Below are positions 8,232 to 17,533 of a stretch of DNA of 64,000 nucleotides, piece after piece. Position 1 is the first letter of the stretch; every line of letters begins with the position of its first letter. The stretch is from Paenibacillus auburnensis. GTDB lineage: Bacteria; Bacillota; Bacilli; Paenibacillales; Paenibacillaceae. Where the stretch lies: contig NZ_CAKMMG010000003.1 of the NCBI RefSeq assembly GCF_927798115.1, forward strand, positions 124,001-188,000, written 5' to 3'. The notes beneath the pieces were generated by a model that saw only the letters and a list, made by a program, of their open reading frames with translations, made no database searches and was not told the origin of the DNA. The position numbers and the translations under genes were made by a program.

Positions 8232-9109
8232 GCCGACACCTCTTTTCGGTTCATCAGCAGTACCGACACAGCAGTAACTGCGATAATTAAAACGAAGGAA
8301 ATGATACCAAGCGCTGAAGCCTTGCCAAACATCTGCTCCGTAAACGCCATTTTATAAATTGAATAAATCAGGGTGTTAGTCGAAGTTCCCGGACCTCCAT
8401 TGGTCATAATAAACGGGAAATCGAAGGCCTTCAGCCCGTTGATCAGGCTTAGCGTTGTGTTGATGGTTATTGATGTGGCGAGCAGCGGGAGCTTCACATA
8501 TCGCAACAGCTTCCAGCCGCCGCAGCCGTCAATCCGTCCAGCCTCCAGCAGATCATTCGGAACCGTCTGCAGCCCGGCCAGGAAGATAATCATTGTGGTG
8601 CCGACGTTTTTCCAGATTTCTACGAAAATGATAGAATACAGCGCTGTAGAATAGCTGCCCAGGAAGTTTAGGTTATCGTTCGGAATCCCGAGCTTATCGA
8701 GGAACGTAGCAATCATCCCGCTGTCCGGCATATAGACATAGCTCCAGATGAAGCCGACTACGATGGCACTGAACAAGGTCGGAATGTAGGAGATGGAGCG
8801 GTAGAAGCCCTTCCCCCGGATCTTCATGTTCAACAGCAGCGCCAGACCGAGTCCGATCAGATTGCCTGCCACTACACTGACTACAGTATAAATGAGCGTA
8901 TTGCTAATGGAGTTACCCAGTGTCCCTCCGCTAAACAAATCCTTATAATTGTCGAAGCCGATATAATTGAAGGATTGGGCATACCCGTTATAATCGGTCA
9001 CGCTGTACTGAAACAGCTTCGTGATCGGAAAAATCCAGAAAGTCAGATAAAAGAGCAGCGCCGGCACCGCGAAAAAGTACATCGTTTTTTTCATTACAGT
9101 TGATTTCAT
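8228..9109 (-). CDS. Carbohydrate ABC transporter permease, MalF/UgpA-like (CUT1)
   Basis: This is a 293-residue permease with six hydrophobic helices. The EAA loop NDLLEAGRIDGCGGWKLLRY (about 185-204) and FDFPFIMTNGGPGTSTNTLI (about 228-247) are hallmark segments of UgpA/MalF-type subunits. It forms the heterodimeric channel with the MalG-like protein downstream and receives substrate from the lipoprotein encoded at 9198-10565, whose stop lies 88 bases upstream. The start ATG at 9109 is preceded by GGAGGG at good spacing. It has the same operon and probable regulation as its neighbours. Confidence 0.95.
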   Translation of the reverse strand: MKSTVMKKTMYFFAVPALLFYLTFWIFPITKLFQYSVTDYNGYAQSFNYIGFDNYKDLFSGGTLGNSISNTLIYTVVSVVAGNLIGLGLALLLNMKIRGKGFYRSISYIPTLFSAIVVGFIWSYVYMPDSGMIATFLDKLGIPNDNLNFLGSYSTALYSIIFVEIWKNVGTTMIIFLAGLQTVPNDLLEAGRIDGCGGWKLLRYVKLPLLATSITINTTLSLINGLKAFDFPFIMTNGGPGTSTNTLIYSIYKMAFTEQMFGKASALGIISFVLIIAVTAVSVLLMNRKEVSA

Positions 9110-9197
9110 CTCTGTCTTACCCTCCTGTCCAAAACTGTTCCGCCGCCCCGCTGTCTAGATATCCAGAGCGGACGAAACAATTCTCATATATGCCGAA

Positions 9198-10565
9198 TTA
9201 GTTCTTCCATAATTCCTTGAATTTCTTATCCATTGCCTGTGTAACCTGCTCTGGAGTTGTCTTCCGTCCGCCGATAATTTCGGCGAAATTAGCTTCCATT
9301 TCTTCAGCCACACCGGTTGGCCACATCTGGTTCGGGAAGTACACGGACTTTCCGTTATTCAGATAGGAGTCGTTAACCTCTTTGAAGAGATCATGGTTCA
9401 GCGGCACGCCACTATATACACTGATCGAGTTATTGGATTCGGTCCAGGCCTTGAACAGATCGGACTGGCCGTCGAACAGATAGTTCATCACTTCCTTGGC
9501 GATATCCAGATTCTCCGATTTGGCATTTAGTGCGAATCCTGCAGCGGTTGCAGCGGATACATAGGTAGGCTGTCCGGCTTCATTCGCCGGCAGGGAGAAG
9601 AATCCGCGGGTAAAGTCAGCTGCACCCTTAGCCGTTAATGTAGCGTAATCCCACGTTCCGTCGAATATCATCCCTGCTTTGCCGTCGACAAATAGCTGTG
9701 CGGCCTGGGCGCTTCCAAGTCCCAGTGAATTCTTAACTACATAACCTTTGTCGTACAATTCTTTCATCTTGGAGATGGTATCGACCCATTTCGGATCGGT
9801 CAGCGATTTCTCTCCCGCTTGAAGTTTGCTGTCAAAATCCATTTCATCCGGGTACACCACATTCGCTGCGATTTGATACATTCCGAACTGCAGGAACCAC
9901 GGGTCCTTGTCGGCCACCGAAATCGGTGTAATGCCCGCATCCTTCAGCTTCTGGCAGGCTTCCAGGAACGAAGTCCAATCCTGCGGCATCTCCGTAATTC
10001 CTGCCTGCTTGAACAATTCCTGGTTATAATAGACACCCAGGTAATCCAGGCCGCCAGCGATTCCATAAGGCTTACCCTCATACGACATATCATCCTTTGC
10101 GCCTTGGCTGATCTTATCCCAGAAGGTCAGGTCGGACAGATCGGCGGCATACCCTGCCTTGGCCATATCCAGCACGCCAAGTGATGCATTTCTCGGGAAG
10201 ACCCAGAAGATATCCGGCCCTTGGCCAGAAGCGAGCTTGGTACGGATAGAAGTGAAGTACTGTTCATCCGGAAGCTTTGAGGTTTCCAGGGTAACATTCG
10301 GGAATTTCTCCTTGACGAGCTTAGGCATAATATCAAGTGCAAAGTCCTGCCCGTCCGGCGCTTTGGTACCGGATACCATCATCGTGAGTGTTACCTTTTT
10401 GGCGCCGGCTGTTGTATCCGCAGCGGCTGAAGCTTCCGGGGCATTGGTAGCGTTGGCACTGTTAGCTGCAGTATTAGCATTGTTTCCCGATCCGCAGCCG
10501 GCAAGAAGAGTAAACATCAACGCCAGCAGCATGGCTCCAGTACGTTTTTTTGTCCGCGTTTTCAT
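9198..10565 (-). CDS. Sugar-binding lipoprotein of the CUT1 ABC importer
   Basis: This 455-residue extracellular solute-binding protein (SBP family 1, MalE/UgpB-like) has a lipoprotein signal peptide ending in LLAGC with the lipidated Cys near residue 24. A Ala/Asn-rich linker (about 25-55) precedes the two-lobe binding domain (LASGQGPDIFWVFP, DYLGVYYNQELFKQAG, FVDGKAGMIFDGTW). It captures an oligosaccharide at the outer membrane face and hands it to the two permeases. It is the first gene of the operon. GGGAGG sits 8 bases before the ATG. The divergent two-component system (10715-14109) probably controls it, as is usual for YesM/YesN pairs beside such transporters. Confidence 0.95.
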   Translation of the reverse strand: MKTRTKKRTGAMLLALMFTLLAGCGSGNNANTAANSANATNAPEASAAADTTAGAKKVTLTMMVSGTKAPDGQDFALDIMPKLVKEKFPNVTLETSKLPDEQYFTSIRTKLASGQGPDIFWVFPRNASLGVLDMAKAGYAADLSDLTFWDKISQGAKDDMSYEGKPYGIAGGLDYLGVYYNQELFKQAGITEMPQDWTSFLEACQKLKDAGITPISVADKDPWFLQFGMYQIAANVVYPDEMDFDSKLQAGEKSLTDPKWVDTISKMKELYDKGYVVKNSLGLGSAQAAQLFVDGKAGMIFDGTWDYATLTAKGAADFTRGFFSLPANEAGQPTYVSAATAAGFALNAKSENLDIAKEVMNYLFDGQSDLFKAWTESNNSISVYSGVPLNHDLFKEVNDSYLNNGKSVYFPNQMWPTGVAEEMEANFAEIIGGRKTTPEQVTQAMDKKFKELWKN

Positions 10566-10628
10566 TAAATAACCTCCCTATTGTTCTATGCTTCTAATTT
10601 CCGGCAGCCATTCTGTAAGGTGGCTGTA

Positions 10629-10658
10629 TTGATATCTTAATCGTGAAAGCGGTATAAT
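10629..10658 (+). promoter_or_regulatory. Sigma-A promoter for the histidine kinase, with overlapping cre-like sequence
   Basis: TTGATA (10629-10634), an 18-base spacer and a perfect TATAAT (10653-10658) lie 56 bases before the kinase start. The segment 10643-10658 (GTGAAAGCGGTATAAT) agrees with the CcpA cre consensus except at two positions and overlaps the -10, so carbon catabolite repression is plausible. An inverted repeat CAGCCA-N10-TGGCTG at 10605-10626 sits between this promoter and the divergent binding-protein gene. Confidence 0.65.
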
Positions 10659-10714
10659 TACTTTTGCATTTAGGGTGCACTATTTTACGGCCAGCTAAAT
10701 CGGAGGAAACGAGC

Positions 10715-12514
10715 ATGAAATTTGTCAGTATCAAAACAAAACTTTTTCTGGCGCTGGTCCTGGTCTCCGTGATTCCGATTGTAATCGTCACTTATAATTC
10801 CTATCAGAGCTATACCGATTTGGTCAACCAGCAAACCTCACTTGTTGCCTCCAACACCGTTCATAATACCGTTCAGGGCATAGAAGATATTTTCGGAAAT
10901 ATTGAGCGCATCTCGCTAACCATTCAGCAGCAGTCGTCCAGTGCAACCGCATACAGTACAGTAAGTGATGAATTGAAGAAGCTGGCCGTCACCAGCGATT
11001 CCTACGATATTTTTATTATACAGAACAAGCTGAAGCTGATTTTCGAGAATTTGCTGCTCAGTTATGATTATATTAACGGGATTTATCTTTTCTCTCCTGA
11101 CGGCAAGAACATTAGCTACGGCAGTACGGCTGAGCTTCAGGTGGACTACGTCCCGTTCCAGGATGACTGGTATCAAAAGACCATTGCCAGCAAAGGCCAG
11201 CTCTACATCGGCGACCCCGGCGTAAAGCCTTATATTATCAACTCTGAACCTTCTATTCTCTTTTCCCGTGCACTATACGATATGAAGACACAAGAGTTCC
11301 TTGGCGTATTCATGCTGGACTGCAGCCTGGATATCTTTAAGGGACTCAATCAGGATGCCGTTCCTAACATGAGCTATTTTGTCCTGGCGAATGACGAAGG
11401 CAACATTATCTATGACAGCACCGGTAAAAACATCGACACCCGGCTGCCTGAAACCTTAACCCGCAGAACGATGGCCATGCAGAGTAATGAGCTGGAATTT
11501 TACAGCGGGGACATTTTGACCGTGATCCAGCGGCTGCCCGTCTATCATTGGTCGGTCATCGCCAATATATCGCTAAGTGAGCTATATGAGAAATACGGGA
11601 TATCCCGGAAACTGATCGTGTACATCTCCCTTACCTGTGCCGTCATTTTCATTCTGCTCTCTGTCCTGCTCTCCAACTGGATTACTAAACCAATCACACA
11701 CCTTGCCAAAATCATGCGCAAAAATAAATCACAAAAGTTCATTACGACGGATATCGAGCCCCAGCGGACCGACGAAATCGGCTTCCTGTATAACGAATAC
11801 AACAAAATGATGAAGGACATCGACACCTTTGTCAGGGAAAGCTACCAGAATAAAATCCTGACTATGGACTCGCAAATGAAAGCGCTCGAAGCCCAGATTA
11901 ACTCGCATTTTCTGTATAATACGCTCGAATCCATCAACAGTATTGCCGAAATTGAAGAGGTAGACAGCATTGCGGTGATGACCAAATCTCTGGGAGATAT
12001 GTTTCGTTACAGCATTAAAACCGACAGCGAGCTGGTGCCCGCACGGGACGAGCTGCAGCATGTGGATAACTATATGTCCATCCAGCAGATCCGCTACGGC
12101 AGCAAAATCTGCTATGTCAAAGAGATAGAACCAGCTGTGCTGGAAGCAAAAATTCTCAAGCTGATTCTTCAGCCTCTAGTGGAAAATGCCGTCTACCACG
12201 GATTGGAGAACAAGAAAGGAAGCGGTTTACTCCTGCTAAAAGGCTTCCTGGAGCCTGATACCGGACGGATTATCTTTGAAATCCACGATGACGGGATCGG
12301 CATTTCCGCTGAGCGGCTGAAGGAAATTCATGAGCTGCTGGAACAGCCGCCGGAGTTCCTGGGGCTGGGCCACCGGAGCAGGCAAAGCATCGGCATTAAA
12401 AATGTGCACTCCCGCGTCGCCCTGTACTACGGCTCTGATTTTGGCCTGGCCATTGCCAGTGAACCTGATACAGGAACGACTATCACCTTGACCCTTCCCT
12501 CCAAAAACACTTGA
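10715..12514 (+). CDS. YesM-type membrane sensor histidine kinase
   Basis: This 599-residue kinase has a first membrane helix at about 8-28 (LFLALVLVSVIPIVIVTY) and a large extracellular dCache-like sensor (about 35-285). A second helix (LIVYISLTCAVIFILLSVLL) and a HAMP segment follow. The LytS-type dimerisation domain has its phospho-His in NSHFLYNTLES, and the HATPase domain has LQPLVENAVYHGLE and DDGIGISAERL. The start is ATG 10715 with GGAGG 8 bases upstream; an in-frame extension to 10664 has no ribosome site and overlaps the promoter. It pairs with the response regulator 14 bases downstream. Its likely cue is the sugar, or its binding protein, of the divergent ABC importer. Confidence 0.95.
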   Translation: MKFVSIKTKLFLALVLVSVIPIVIVTYNSYQSYTDLVNQQTSLVASNTVHNTVQGIEDIFGNIERISLTIQQQSSSATAYSTVSDELKKLAVTSDSYDIFIIQNKLKLIFENLLLSYDYINGIYLFSPDGKNISYGSTAELQVDYVPFQDDWYQKTIASKGQLYIGDPGVKPYIINSEPSILFSRALYDMKTQEFLGVFMLDCSLDIFKGLNQDAVPNMSYFVLANDEGNIIYDSTGKNIDTRLPETLTRRTMAMQSNELEFYSGDILTVIQRLPVYHWSVIANISLSELYEKYGISRKLIVYISLTCAVIFILLSVLLSNWITKPITHLAKIMRKNKSQKFITTDIEPQRTDEIGFLYNEYNKMMKDIDTFVRESYQNKILTMDSQMKALEAQINSHFLYNTLESINSIAEIEEVDSIAVMTKSLGDMFRYSIKTDSELVPARDELQHVDNYMSIQQIRYGSKICYVKEIEPAVLEAKILKLILQPLVENAVYHGLENKKGSGLLLLKGFLEPDTGRIIFEIHDDGIGISAERLKEIHELLEQPPEFLGLGHRSRQSIGIKNVHSRVALYYGSDFGLAIASEPDTGTTITLTLPSKNT

Positions 12515-12528
12515 AAAGAGGCTGAGCC

Positions 12529-14109
12529 ATGTACAAATTCATCATTGTTGACGATGAGCCATTGATCCGCCAGGGTCTGCTGAAAAAGATCCGCGGCGTG
12601 ACAGAGGAGCTCAGCTTCTGCGGGGAAGCGGATAACGGCGAGGATGCCCTGGAACTTGTCCGCACGGCGGATCCGCACCTGATCTTCACAGATATGCGGA
12701 TGCCGGTGATGGACGGAAAATCACTGCTTAGGCAGCTGCAAAGCCAATATCCCGATAAAAAGATCATCGTCATCAGCGGTTACTCCGATTTCGAATATAT
12801 GCAGGAGGCCATCTCCGCCCGGGTAGTCCATTATCTGCTGAAACCGTTCAGTAAGGAAGAAATTCTTGGTGCAATCTCCAAAGCGGTAACCGCCATCGAA
12901 AGTGAGCAGTCTGCCAAGGCGGAGACACAGAATATTACCAGAGAAGCTGAACAGTTAAGTCTTCTTGGAGATATGCATGCCCTGCTGCAATATGTTGCCG
13001 GGTTCTATCCTGCTCAGAACCCCCCTGTATTCCGGTCTGCTCCCATGCGAAATCTGATGTCTTCCAGCAGAATGGTTTTGCTGACCCTTTATAATCCGGA
13101 AGAGTTAGCTGCCCAGGAACCTGTCTTAGAGAGAACACATCTGTTTCTTCCCCACCCTCAGAGCAGGAAGCTGGCTTTTTCCCTCCAGCTGTGTGACGCT
13201 TCGCTAAAGGACAGCGAGGTACTGGAACTGGCTGCTTCCGAAGCCCGGAAATTAATTGCCGGCATAGGGCCGCAGGCCTGCATTGGCATTAGCACTGTGA
13301 AAAGTGCTGTGACAGAGCTCCCTCAGGCAAGAGAGGAATCCATCTCTGCACTGAACTGCCGTGCAATCGCCGATCAGGGCCAATTTTTCCACTACCATCC
13401 GGGCAGCTACCAGGCTGGGCCTGTCATGTGGGAGGGAAGCGGCGACCTGATCTTCTTCATCGAGTCGGGCAACACGGAGAAAGTAACGGAACTGGTTCAC
13501 AGTTACTTTGAGTATTACCGCGGACAGCCTGCGGCGACGATTCACCAGCTCAAAGAGAACTGCCGGTACCTCATCGCTGAGGTCAAAGCTCTCGTATCAG
13601 CCTATTTCCCTACCCAGGGCGGGCAACATCCGTCTTCAAGTCTGGAAGCCGTACTTGGCATTTCATTTGATGCGGAAGAAATCCGGCATTACTTCCTGAC
13701 GGTACTCACCTCCATCGCAGAATTGTTGAAGGAGCAATCGGTCTATTCTTCTCCCAATGTCATCGACAATGTGAAGGTCTATATCCGCAAAAACATAAGC
13801 TCACCGGTCACATTAGAGCATCTGTCGAGCCTGTTCTATATTAGCCCGAGCTACCTCAGTTTTCTGTTCAAAGATAAAACCGGTGAGAATCTGATTGATT
13901 ACGTCAACCAAGAACGCATTGAGCGTGCCAAGCTCCTCCTGCGCACCAGTGATGATAAGATTTATAAGATCGCCAAAGCGCTCGGGATCGACAACGCCAA
14001 ATACTTTTTCCGGCTGTTCAAAAAAATGACCGGCTACACACCAGAGGAGTATCGCAAGCAATGTGATAACGGAAAGGGAGGCGGAGCGGATGGATCATGC
14101 GGAGCTTGA
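12529..14109 (+). CDS. YesN-type response regulator with AraC DNA-binding domain
   Basis: This 526-residue regulator has a receiver domain at 1-120: DDE acidic pocket near 8-10, phospho-acceptor Asp in LIFTDMRMP near 55, and Lys in LLKPFSKEE near 104. A long middle region of weak conservation (130-410) follows, then a C-terminal AraC/XylS double helix-turn-helix (about 415-515; LEHLSSLFYISPSYLSFLFK and KIAKALGIDNAKYFFRLFKK). It is phosphorylated by the upstream kinase and most likely activates the divergent sugar-importer operon. AGAGGCTG precedes the ATG. Its 3' end overlaps the next regulator gene by 20 bases, so the three regulators are translated from one transcript. Confidence 0.95.
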   Translation: MYKFIIVDDEPLIRQGLLKKIRGVTEELSFCGEADNGEDALELVRTADPHLIFTDMRMPVMDGKSLLRQLQSQYPDKKIIVISGYSDFEYMQEAISARVVHYLLKPFSKEEILGAISKAVTAIESEQSAKAETQNITREAEQLSLLGDMHALLQYVAGFYPAQNPPVFRSAPMRNLMSSSRMVLLTLYNPEELAAQEPVLERTHLFLPHPQSRKLAFSLQLCDASLKDSEVLELAASEARKLIAGIGPQACIGISTVKSAVTELPQAREESISALNCRAIADQGQFFHYHPGSYQAGPVMWEGSGDLIFFIESGNTEKVTELVHSYFEYYRGQPAATIHQLKENCRYLIAEVKALVSAYFPTQGGQHPSSSLEAVLGISFDAEEIRHYFLTVLTSIAELLKEQSVYSSPNVIDNVKVYIRKNISSPVTLEHLSSLFYISPSYLSFLFKDKTGENLIDYVNQERIERAKLLLRTSDDKIYKIAKALGIDNAKYFFRLFKKMTGYTPEEYRKQCDNGKGGGADGSCGA

Positions 14110-15082
14110 ACATTTCCTTCGCCGCCATAATGCCATAGAAGTCAAGCAGCGGCTTACCCGCCGTAACATTGAGGAATTCGGCGGCAAAGAGTTGGCCCTG
14201 CCTGAAGGGGAACGGGTTCCGCGTCTGCCGGAACACTTCTTTTTCAGCCAGGGCGATTATCATATCAGCAAGCACCACAGGTATGCAGCCATGCCGGAGC
14301 ATACTCATGCATTTATCGAGCTCAATTATATGTATTCCGGCCGTTGCCGGCAGACTATAGGCGGATCCAGGGTTGAGCTGACTCAAGGACAGATCTGCCT
14401 GCTTGATACGGATGTCCCCCATTCGATCTCCAGTCTGGATGAGGATGACATTCTAATCAATATTCTCATGCGTAAGGAAACGCTGAACGCAGCCTTTCTG
14501 ACCCGTCTGGGGATTGACGGGAGATTATCCGATTTTCTGGTCAATGCCCAGTCTCCTTCCGCTGCCCATAACCGGTATCTGGTCTTCCGGTCGGAGAATT
14601 GCCTGAACCTTCATCATACCCTTGCCAGCCTGATGTGCGAGTATTACGATCCCCGGGATTTCTCGGCAGATATGATAGGCGGCTATATGGTCATCGTGTT
14701 CACGGAGCTTATGCGGGTATTGAAGCAGGACTCTGCCATAAACGGCCTTCCTTATACGAACAGGGCCGATCTGCTGGGAATTCTGCAATATCTGGAGTGC
14801 AATTTCCAGGATTGCTCCCTGAAGGAGCTGGCTGCACACTTTAATTTCAATCCGAATTATCTGGGTAATCTGCTGAAGAAAAGCACCGGCAAGACCTTCG
14901 GTGAGCTGGTACAGGAGTACCGGATGGCTTATGCTGCTCTCCTGCTTACCAGCAGCGACCGCCCCATCGGAGAGATTGCCGGCGAATGCGGCTATGAGAG
15001 CCTGAGTTTTTTTCACAAAAAATTCGCCGAGCGCTACGGGCTAACCCCCCTACTCTACCGCAAAAAAAATAAAACAACCTGA
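14090..15082 (+). CDS. AraC-family regulator with cupin sensor domain
   Basis: This 330-residue transcription factor has an N-terminal cupin-like sugar-binding domain (about 60-150: MPEHTHAFIELNYMYSG and QGQICLLDTDVPHSI) and a C-terminal AraC double HTH (about 225-325: LKELAAHFNFNPNYLGNLLK and IGEIAGECGYESLSFFHKKF). The start ATG at 14090 is preceded by a very strong GGAAAGGGAGGCGGAG. An in-frame ATG at 14063 would deepen the overlap with the YesN gene and lacks a ribosome site. Candidate targets are the convergent GH78-like gene or the abfA operon. Its last codons overlap the T-tract of the terminator serving the convergent gene. Confidence 0.92.
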   Translation: MDHAELEHFLRRHNAIEVKQRLTRRNIEEFGGKELALPEGERVPRLPEHFFFSQGDYHISKHHRYAAMPEHTHAFIELNYMYSGRCRQTIGGSRVELTQGQICLLDTDVPHSISSLDEDDILINILMRKETLNAAFLTRLGIDGRLSDFLVNAQSPSAAHNRYLVFRSENCLNLHHTLASLMCEYYDPRDFSADMIGGYMVIVFTELMRVLKQDSAINGLPYTNRADLLGILQYLECNFQDCSLKELAAHFNFNPNYLGNLLKKSTGKTFGELVQEYRMAYAALLLTSSDRPIGEIAGECGYESLSFFHKKFAERYGLTPLLYRKKNKTT

Positions 15083-15112
15083 GACAGCGCGGCTGCGGCT
15101 GCTCAGGTTGTT
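15073..15112 (-). terminator. Terminator of the GH78-like gene, overlapping the araC 3' end
   Basis: An 11-bp outer stem (15073-15083 with 15102-15112) has a further CAGC/GCTG inner stem. On the minus strand it is followed by UUUUAUUUUUUUU, which is encoded inside the last codons of the convergent regulator gene. The plus-strand side has no U-run, so orientation favours the minus transcript. Confidence 0.75.
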
Positions 15113-15122
15113 CATGCTGTCC

Positions 15123-16700
15123 CTATAACTTATATTTACGGATCAGATAAGTTGGTGTACAGCTCCAGGCATGACAATAGCTGTTAATCAGAGGGCTGCC
15201 ATAGGGGGAAAAGCTCTTGTCCTTGGGATCATACAGCTCCCAGAACGTATCCGCTCCGTCTTTAATCATTTGCCCCCAATACTTCTTCATCCCCCGGATG
15301 GCTAATTCCCTCTCGCCGACCTGAATCAGCGCCTCGATAAAGTGATGTACCATATACGGTGTAGACATCGGAATTGCAGAATTCTCGTCATCCAGAAGCC
15401 TCAGCATAAGTTCCTTCCCGTGCTCTGGTACCAGTACTCCGGCCAGCACCATCCAGATTTGTGATGCATACGATACCTGTCTTTGGCTGCCGCTGATGAA
15501 ATAGCCGGACTCAGGATCCCATAAATGCTCCATTGCAGCTTGCGTAAGCGTTCCGATCACCTGCTCCAGCTCATCCTTTCTTTCATCTCCGAGCAGGCTG
15601 GCCAGGTGCAGCGCGCGCTTCAAATTATAAATTAAGATCGCCTGGGAAGGAGCCTGCTTGTTGAGTTTGGGATGCCAGTCAATGAAGGACCACCAGCTCT
15701 CGTCATCGGTTACGATCCCCCGCTCGTCCAGCCGCTCAAGCCCCAGCTCTATCTGCCGGTAAGCGGACGGCCACAGCTCTTCAAGTGTGCTCAGGTCCTC
15801 CGTAGCCAGGAAATAATCATGAAGCGTAGCGACAAAAAAGAGCGAATAATCATAGAGATACGTATCGTCCGCTATCACCTGCGGCTTCATGAACAAATTT
15901 GCTGTGATCCTGCCACGCTCATCCGGATAGGCTGCGAACAGATACAGACAGCGTTTCACCAGCTCATTGCCCGAGAATGTCTCATAATTGGCGAGCGCCT
16001 GAAGGCGCAGATCTCCCAGCCACAATCTGCGGTCCCGCTTAGGGCCGTCTTCGAATACCTCCTGCATACACTCCTCCAGTGTTTTTACGCTGACTTCATC
16101 GATCGCCTGCAATTCCGGGTCTGTATGGATAAGCGGAGATAGAGCAGACCGGTCAGCCGAGGTTACCGCCGTGCAGCTGATCTCTTCAAAGGATACCTTA
16201 TATTTGGGTGAGGTATCGAGAACCTTCAGCTTGAGATAACGGAAGCTGTATCGCCGCTCCAGGTTCAATATGCCGGGGAGCACATCGAGATGAACCCGCT
16301 CCTCCTGCAGCCAGGAGCTGCTGAGCCATCCGTTATATTCGGAGAACGGTTCCGCCATCTCAACGGGCATTTCGCCCAGTGTGATTTGCAAATGAAGCGG
16401 TGCATCCGGCGGGCTCCCTACGGGAACGATCCGGATGGCCAGCTTTCCGACCAGATGTTCTCCGAAATCCAATATTACCTCTTCACCTTTGCCGAATAAG
16501 AGGTCAGCGAGGTCTTCCGCGTTTTGCACCCCTTCGGCCTGCCAGCCATGGATCATATGTTCATTCTTTATCACATGCACAATCTGCTTAGGGCTGCACT
16601 CCCGGTAAATAAGCCGGGGTTTCAGCTGCTCCGCGACTGCGGCAAATGCCTCATTTTTATGAATGGTTACTGCTTCCTGACGCTGCATAGCTTGTGTCAT
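15123..16700 (-). CDS. GH78-like alpha-L-rhamnosidase / six-hairpin glycosidase
   Basis: This 525-residue protein has an N-terminal beta-sandwich region (about 70-190, with VILDFGEHLVGKL) followed by an (alpha/alpha)6 barrel. The barrel opens with FEDGPKRDRRLWLGDLRLQA (about 214-233), the conserved segment of the GH78 rhamnosidase barrel. WWSFIDWHPKLN and PSQAILIYNLKRAL are further barrel landmarks. It is shorter than classical GH78 enzymes (900-1000 residues) and lacks a signal peptide, so it probably acts on short imported pectic or other oligosaccharides. Rhamnose specificity is not proven. The start ATG at 16700 has AAGGAGG 8 bases upstream. It is monocistronic and convergent with the AraC regulator. 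Confidence 0.82.
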   Translation of the reverse strand: MTQAMQRQEAVTIHKNEAFAAVAEQLKPRLIYRECSPKQIVHVIKNEHMIHGWQAEGVQNAEDLADLLFGKGEEVILDFGEHLVGKLAIRIVPVGSPPDAPLHLQITLGEMPVEMAEPFSEYNGWLSSSWLQEERVHLDVLPGILNLERRYSFRYLKLKVLDTSPKYKVSFEEISCTAVTSADRSALSPLIHTDPELQAIDEVSVKTLEECMQEVFEDGPKRDRRLWLGDLRLQALANYETFSGNELVKRCLYLFAAYPDERGRITANLFMKPQVIADDTYLYDYSLFFVATLHDYFLATEDLSTLEELWPSAYRQIELGLERLDERGIVTDDESWWSFIDWHPKLNKQAPSQAILIYNLKRALHLASLLGDERKDELEQVIGTLTQAAMEHLWDPESGYFISGSQRQVSYASQIWMVLAGVLVPEHGKELMLRLLDDENSAIPMSTPYMVHHFIEALIQVGERELAIRGMKKYWGQMIKDGADTFWELYDPKDKSFSPYGSPLINSYCHAWSCTPTYLIRKYKL

Positions 16701-16833
16701 GAAATCTGTTCCTCCTTCGGTATGCTTCTCACCTCTTCAGTAAACCTTATTTCGGACGGAGTGAATATGCAGTGAATACAGCAAGTATTGCTCATATTAC
16801 AGGTTCGAGTTAATAAAATTTTGAAATTAATTA

Positions 16834-16862
16834 TTGACTGATCGATCCGGAATTGGTATTAT
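16834..16862 (+). promoter_or_regulatory. Sigma-A promoter of the TetR module
   Basis: TTGACT (16834-16839), a 17-base spacer and TATTAT (16857-16862). Transcription would start near 16869 and run through the small leader ORF and the SnoaL-like gene. The rest of 16701-16833 shows nothing else recognisable. Confidence 0.65.
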
Positions 16863-16889
16863 GAATTCATCAAGAACAGGAGGTGCTGA

Positions 16890-16976
16890 GTGGTCAAAAG
16901 GAACGATTATTTTTTTGATTATTTCAGACCAATTGGTCAAATAAACTATTATCCAAATTGGAGGAACAAACGATGA
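16890..16976 (+). CDS. Candidate 28-codon leader ORF coupled to the SnoaL-like gene
   Basis: GTG at 16890 is preceded by AGGAGG with 6-base spacing and opens a 28-codon frame rich in Tyr, Phe and Asn. Its TGA overlaps the ATG of the next gene (ATGA at 16973-16976). The operator at 16927-16938 lies within it. This could be a leader peptide that couples translation to the downstream gene, or a chance frame. The strong ribosome site and the exact ATGA overlap argue for translation; peptide function is unknown. Confidence 0.35.
   Translation: MVKRNDYFFDYFRPIGQINYYPNWRNKR
16927..16938. promoter_or_regulatory. TetR-type operator, site 1
   Basis: The perfect 12-bp palindrome GACCAATTGGTC is flanked by CA upstream and AAATAAA downstream. 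The same arrangement recurs at 18160-18171 in front of the efflux pump gene. It is the likely binding site of the TetR protein encoded between the two sites. Confidence 0.7.
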
Positions 16977-17428
16977 CAAACCAAACCGTAACGCAAGAAG
17001 CAGTACGTGAAAGAGCACAAGAGGCCTTCCGCAATCATCTGAAGCATCTGTCCGGCGGCGACATTAAGGCATGGGTTGACCTGTGGGATGAGAATGGCCT
17101 GCTCGAGTTCCCATACGGCCCCGCAGGGTTCCCGGATCAAAAGCAAGGCAAGGCTGAGCTTTATGAGTACATGCAGAACTTCCCGAAACATTTTGAGGTT
17201 CAATTCACTGATCTTGTCTTCCATCTGACGGTGGATCCCGAGCTTGTTATTGCGGAGTTCAAGTCTACCGGCAAGCATCGGGAAACAGGCAATCCTTACA
17301 ACCAAACATACATCAGTGTCGTGGAGACCAAAAACGGTCTGATCACACGTTACCGCGACTTTTGGAATCCGCTAGTGGCGATCGAGTCCGTCGGTAGTGT
17401 TAACGATGCTGTACGCTTCTCGGAGTAA
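16973..17428 (+). CDS. SnoaL/NTF2-like fold protein (ester-cyclase-like)
   Basis: This 151-residue cytoplasmic protein has the cone-shaped SnoaL/NTF2 fold signature: helix-rich start, then HLSGGDIKAWVDLWDENGLL (about 24-43), FPYGPAGFP and the strand EFKSTGKHRETG with INVVE-like ISVVETKNG. Related proteins include PhzA/B-like and ester-cyclase-like enzymes, but many act only in binding small hydrophobic molecules. No catalytic assignment is possible. The start is ATG 16973 with GGAGG 8 bases upstream; an in-frame TTG at 16958 would overlap that ribosome site. It is controlled with the TetR gene 105 bases downstream and probably belongs to a drug- or quinone-response module with the MFS pump. 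Confidence 0.82.
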   Translation: MTNQTVTQEAVRERAQEAFRNHLKHLSGGDIKAWVDLWDENGLLEFPYGPAGFPDQKQGKAELYEYMQNFPKHFEVQFTDLVFHLTVDPELVIAEFKSTGKHRETGNPYNQTYISVVETKNGLITRYRDFWNPLVAIESVGSVNDAVRFSE

Positions 17429-17533
17429 TTCGCTGTAGAGTGACAGACCTTCTCTCTCACTGCCTTTTACTTCCTCTTCTTGACTGAACATTCTAATATC
17501 GCTAGCATGGTAGATGAGAAAGGCGGTTATCCA

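Noticed and set aside
16958-16972. Upstream TTG start for the SnoaL-like gene
   Set aside because: It overlaps the GGAGG ribosome site that fits ATG 16973.
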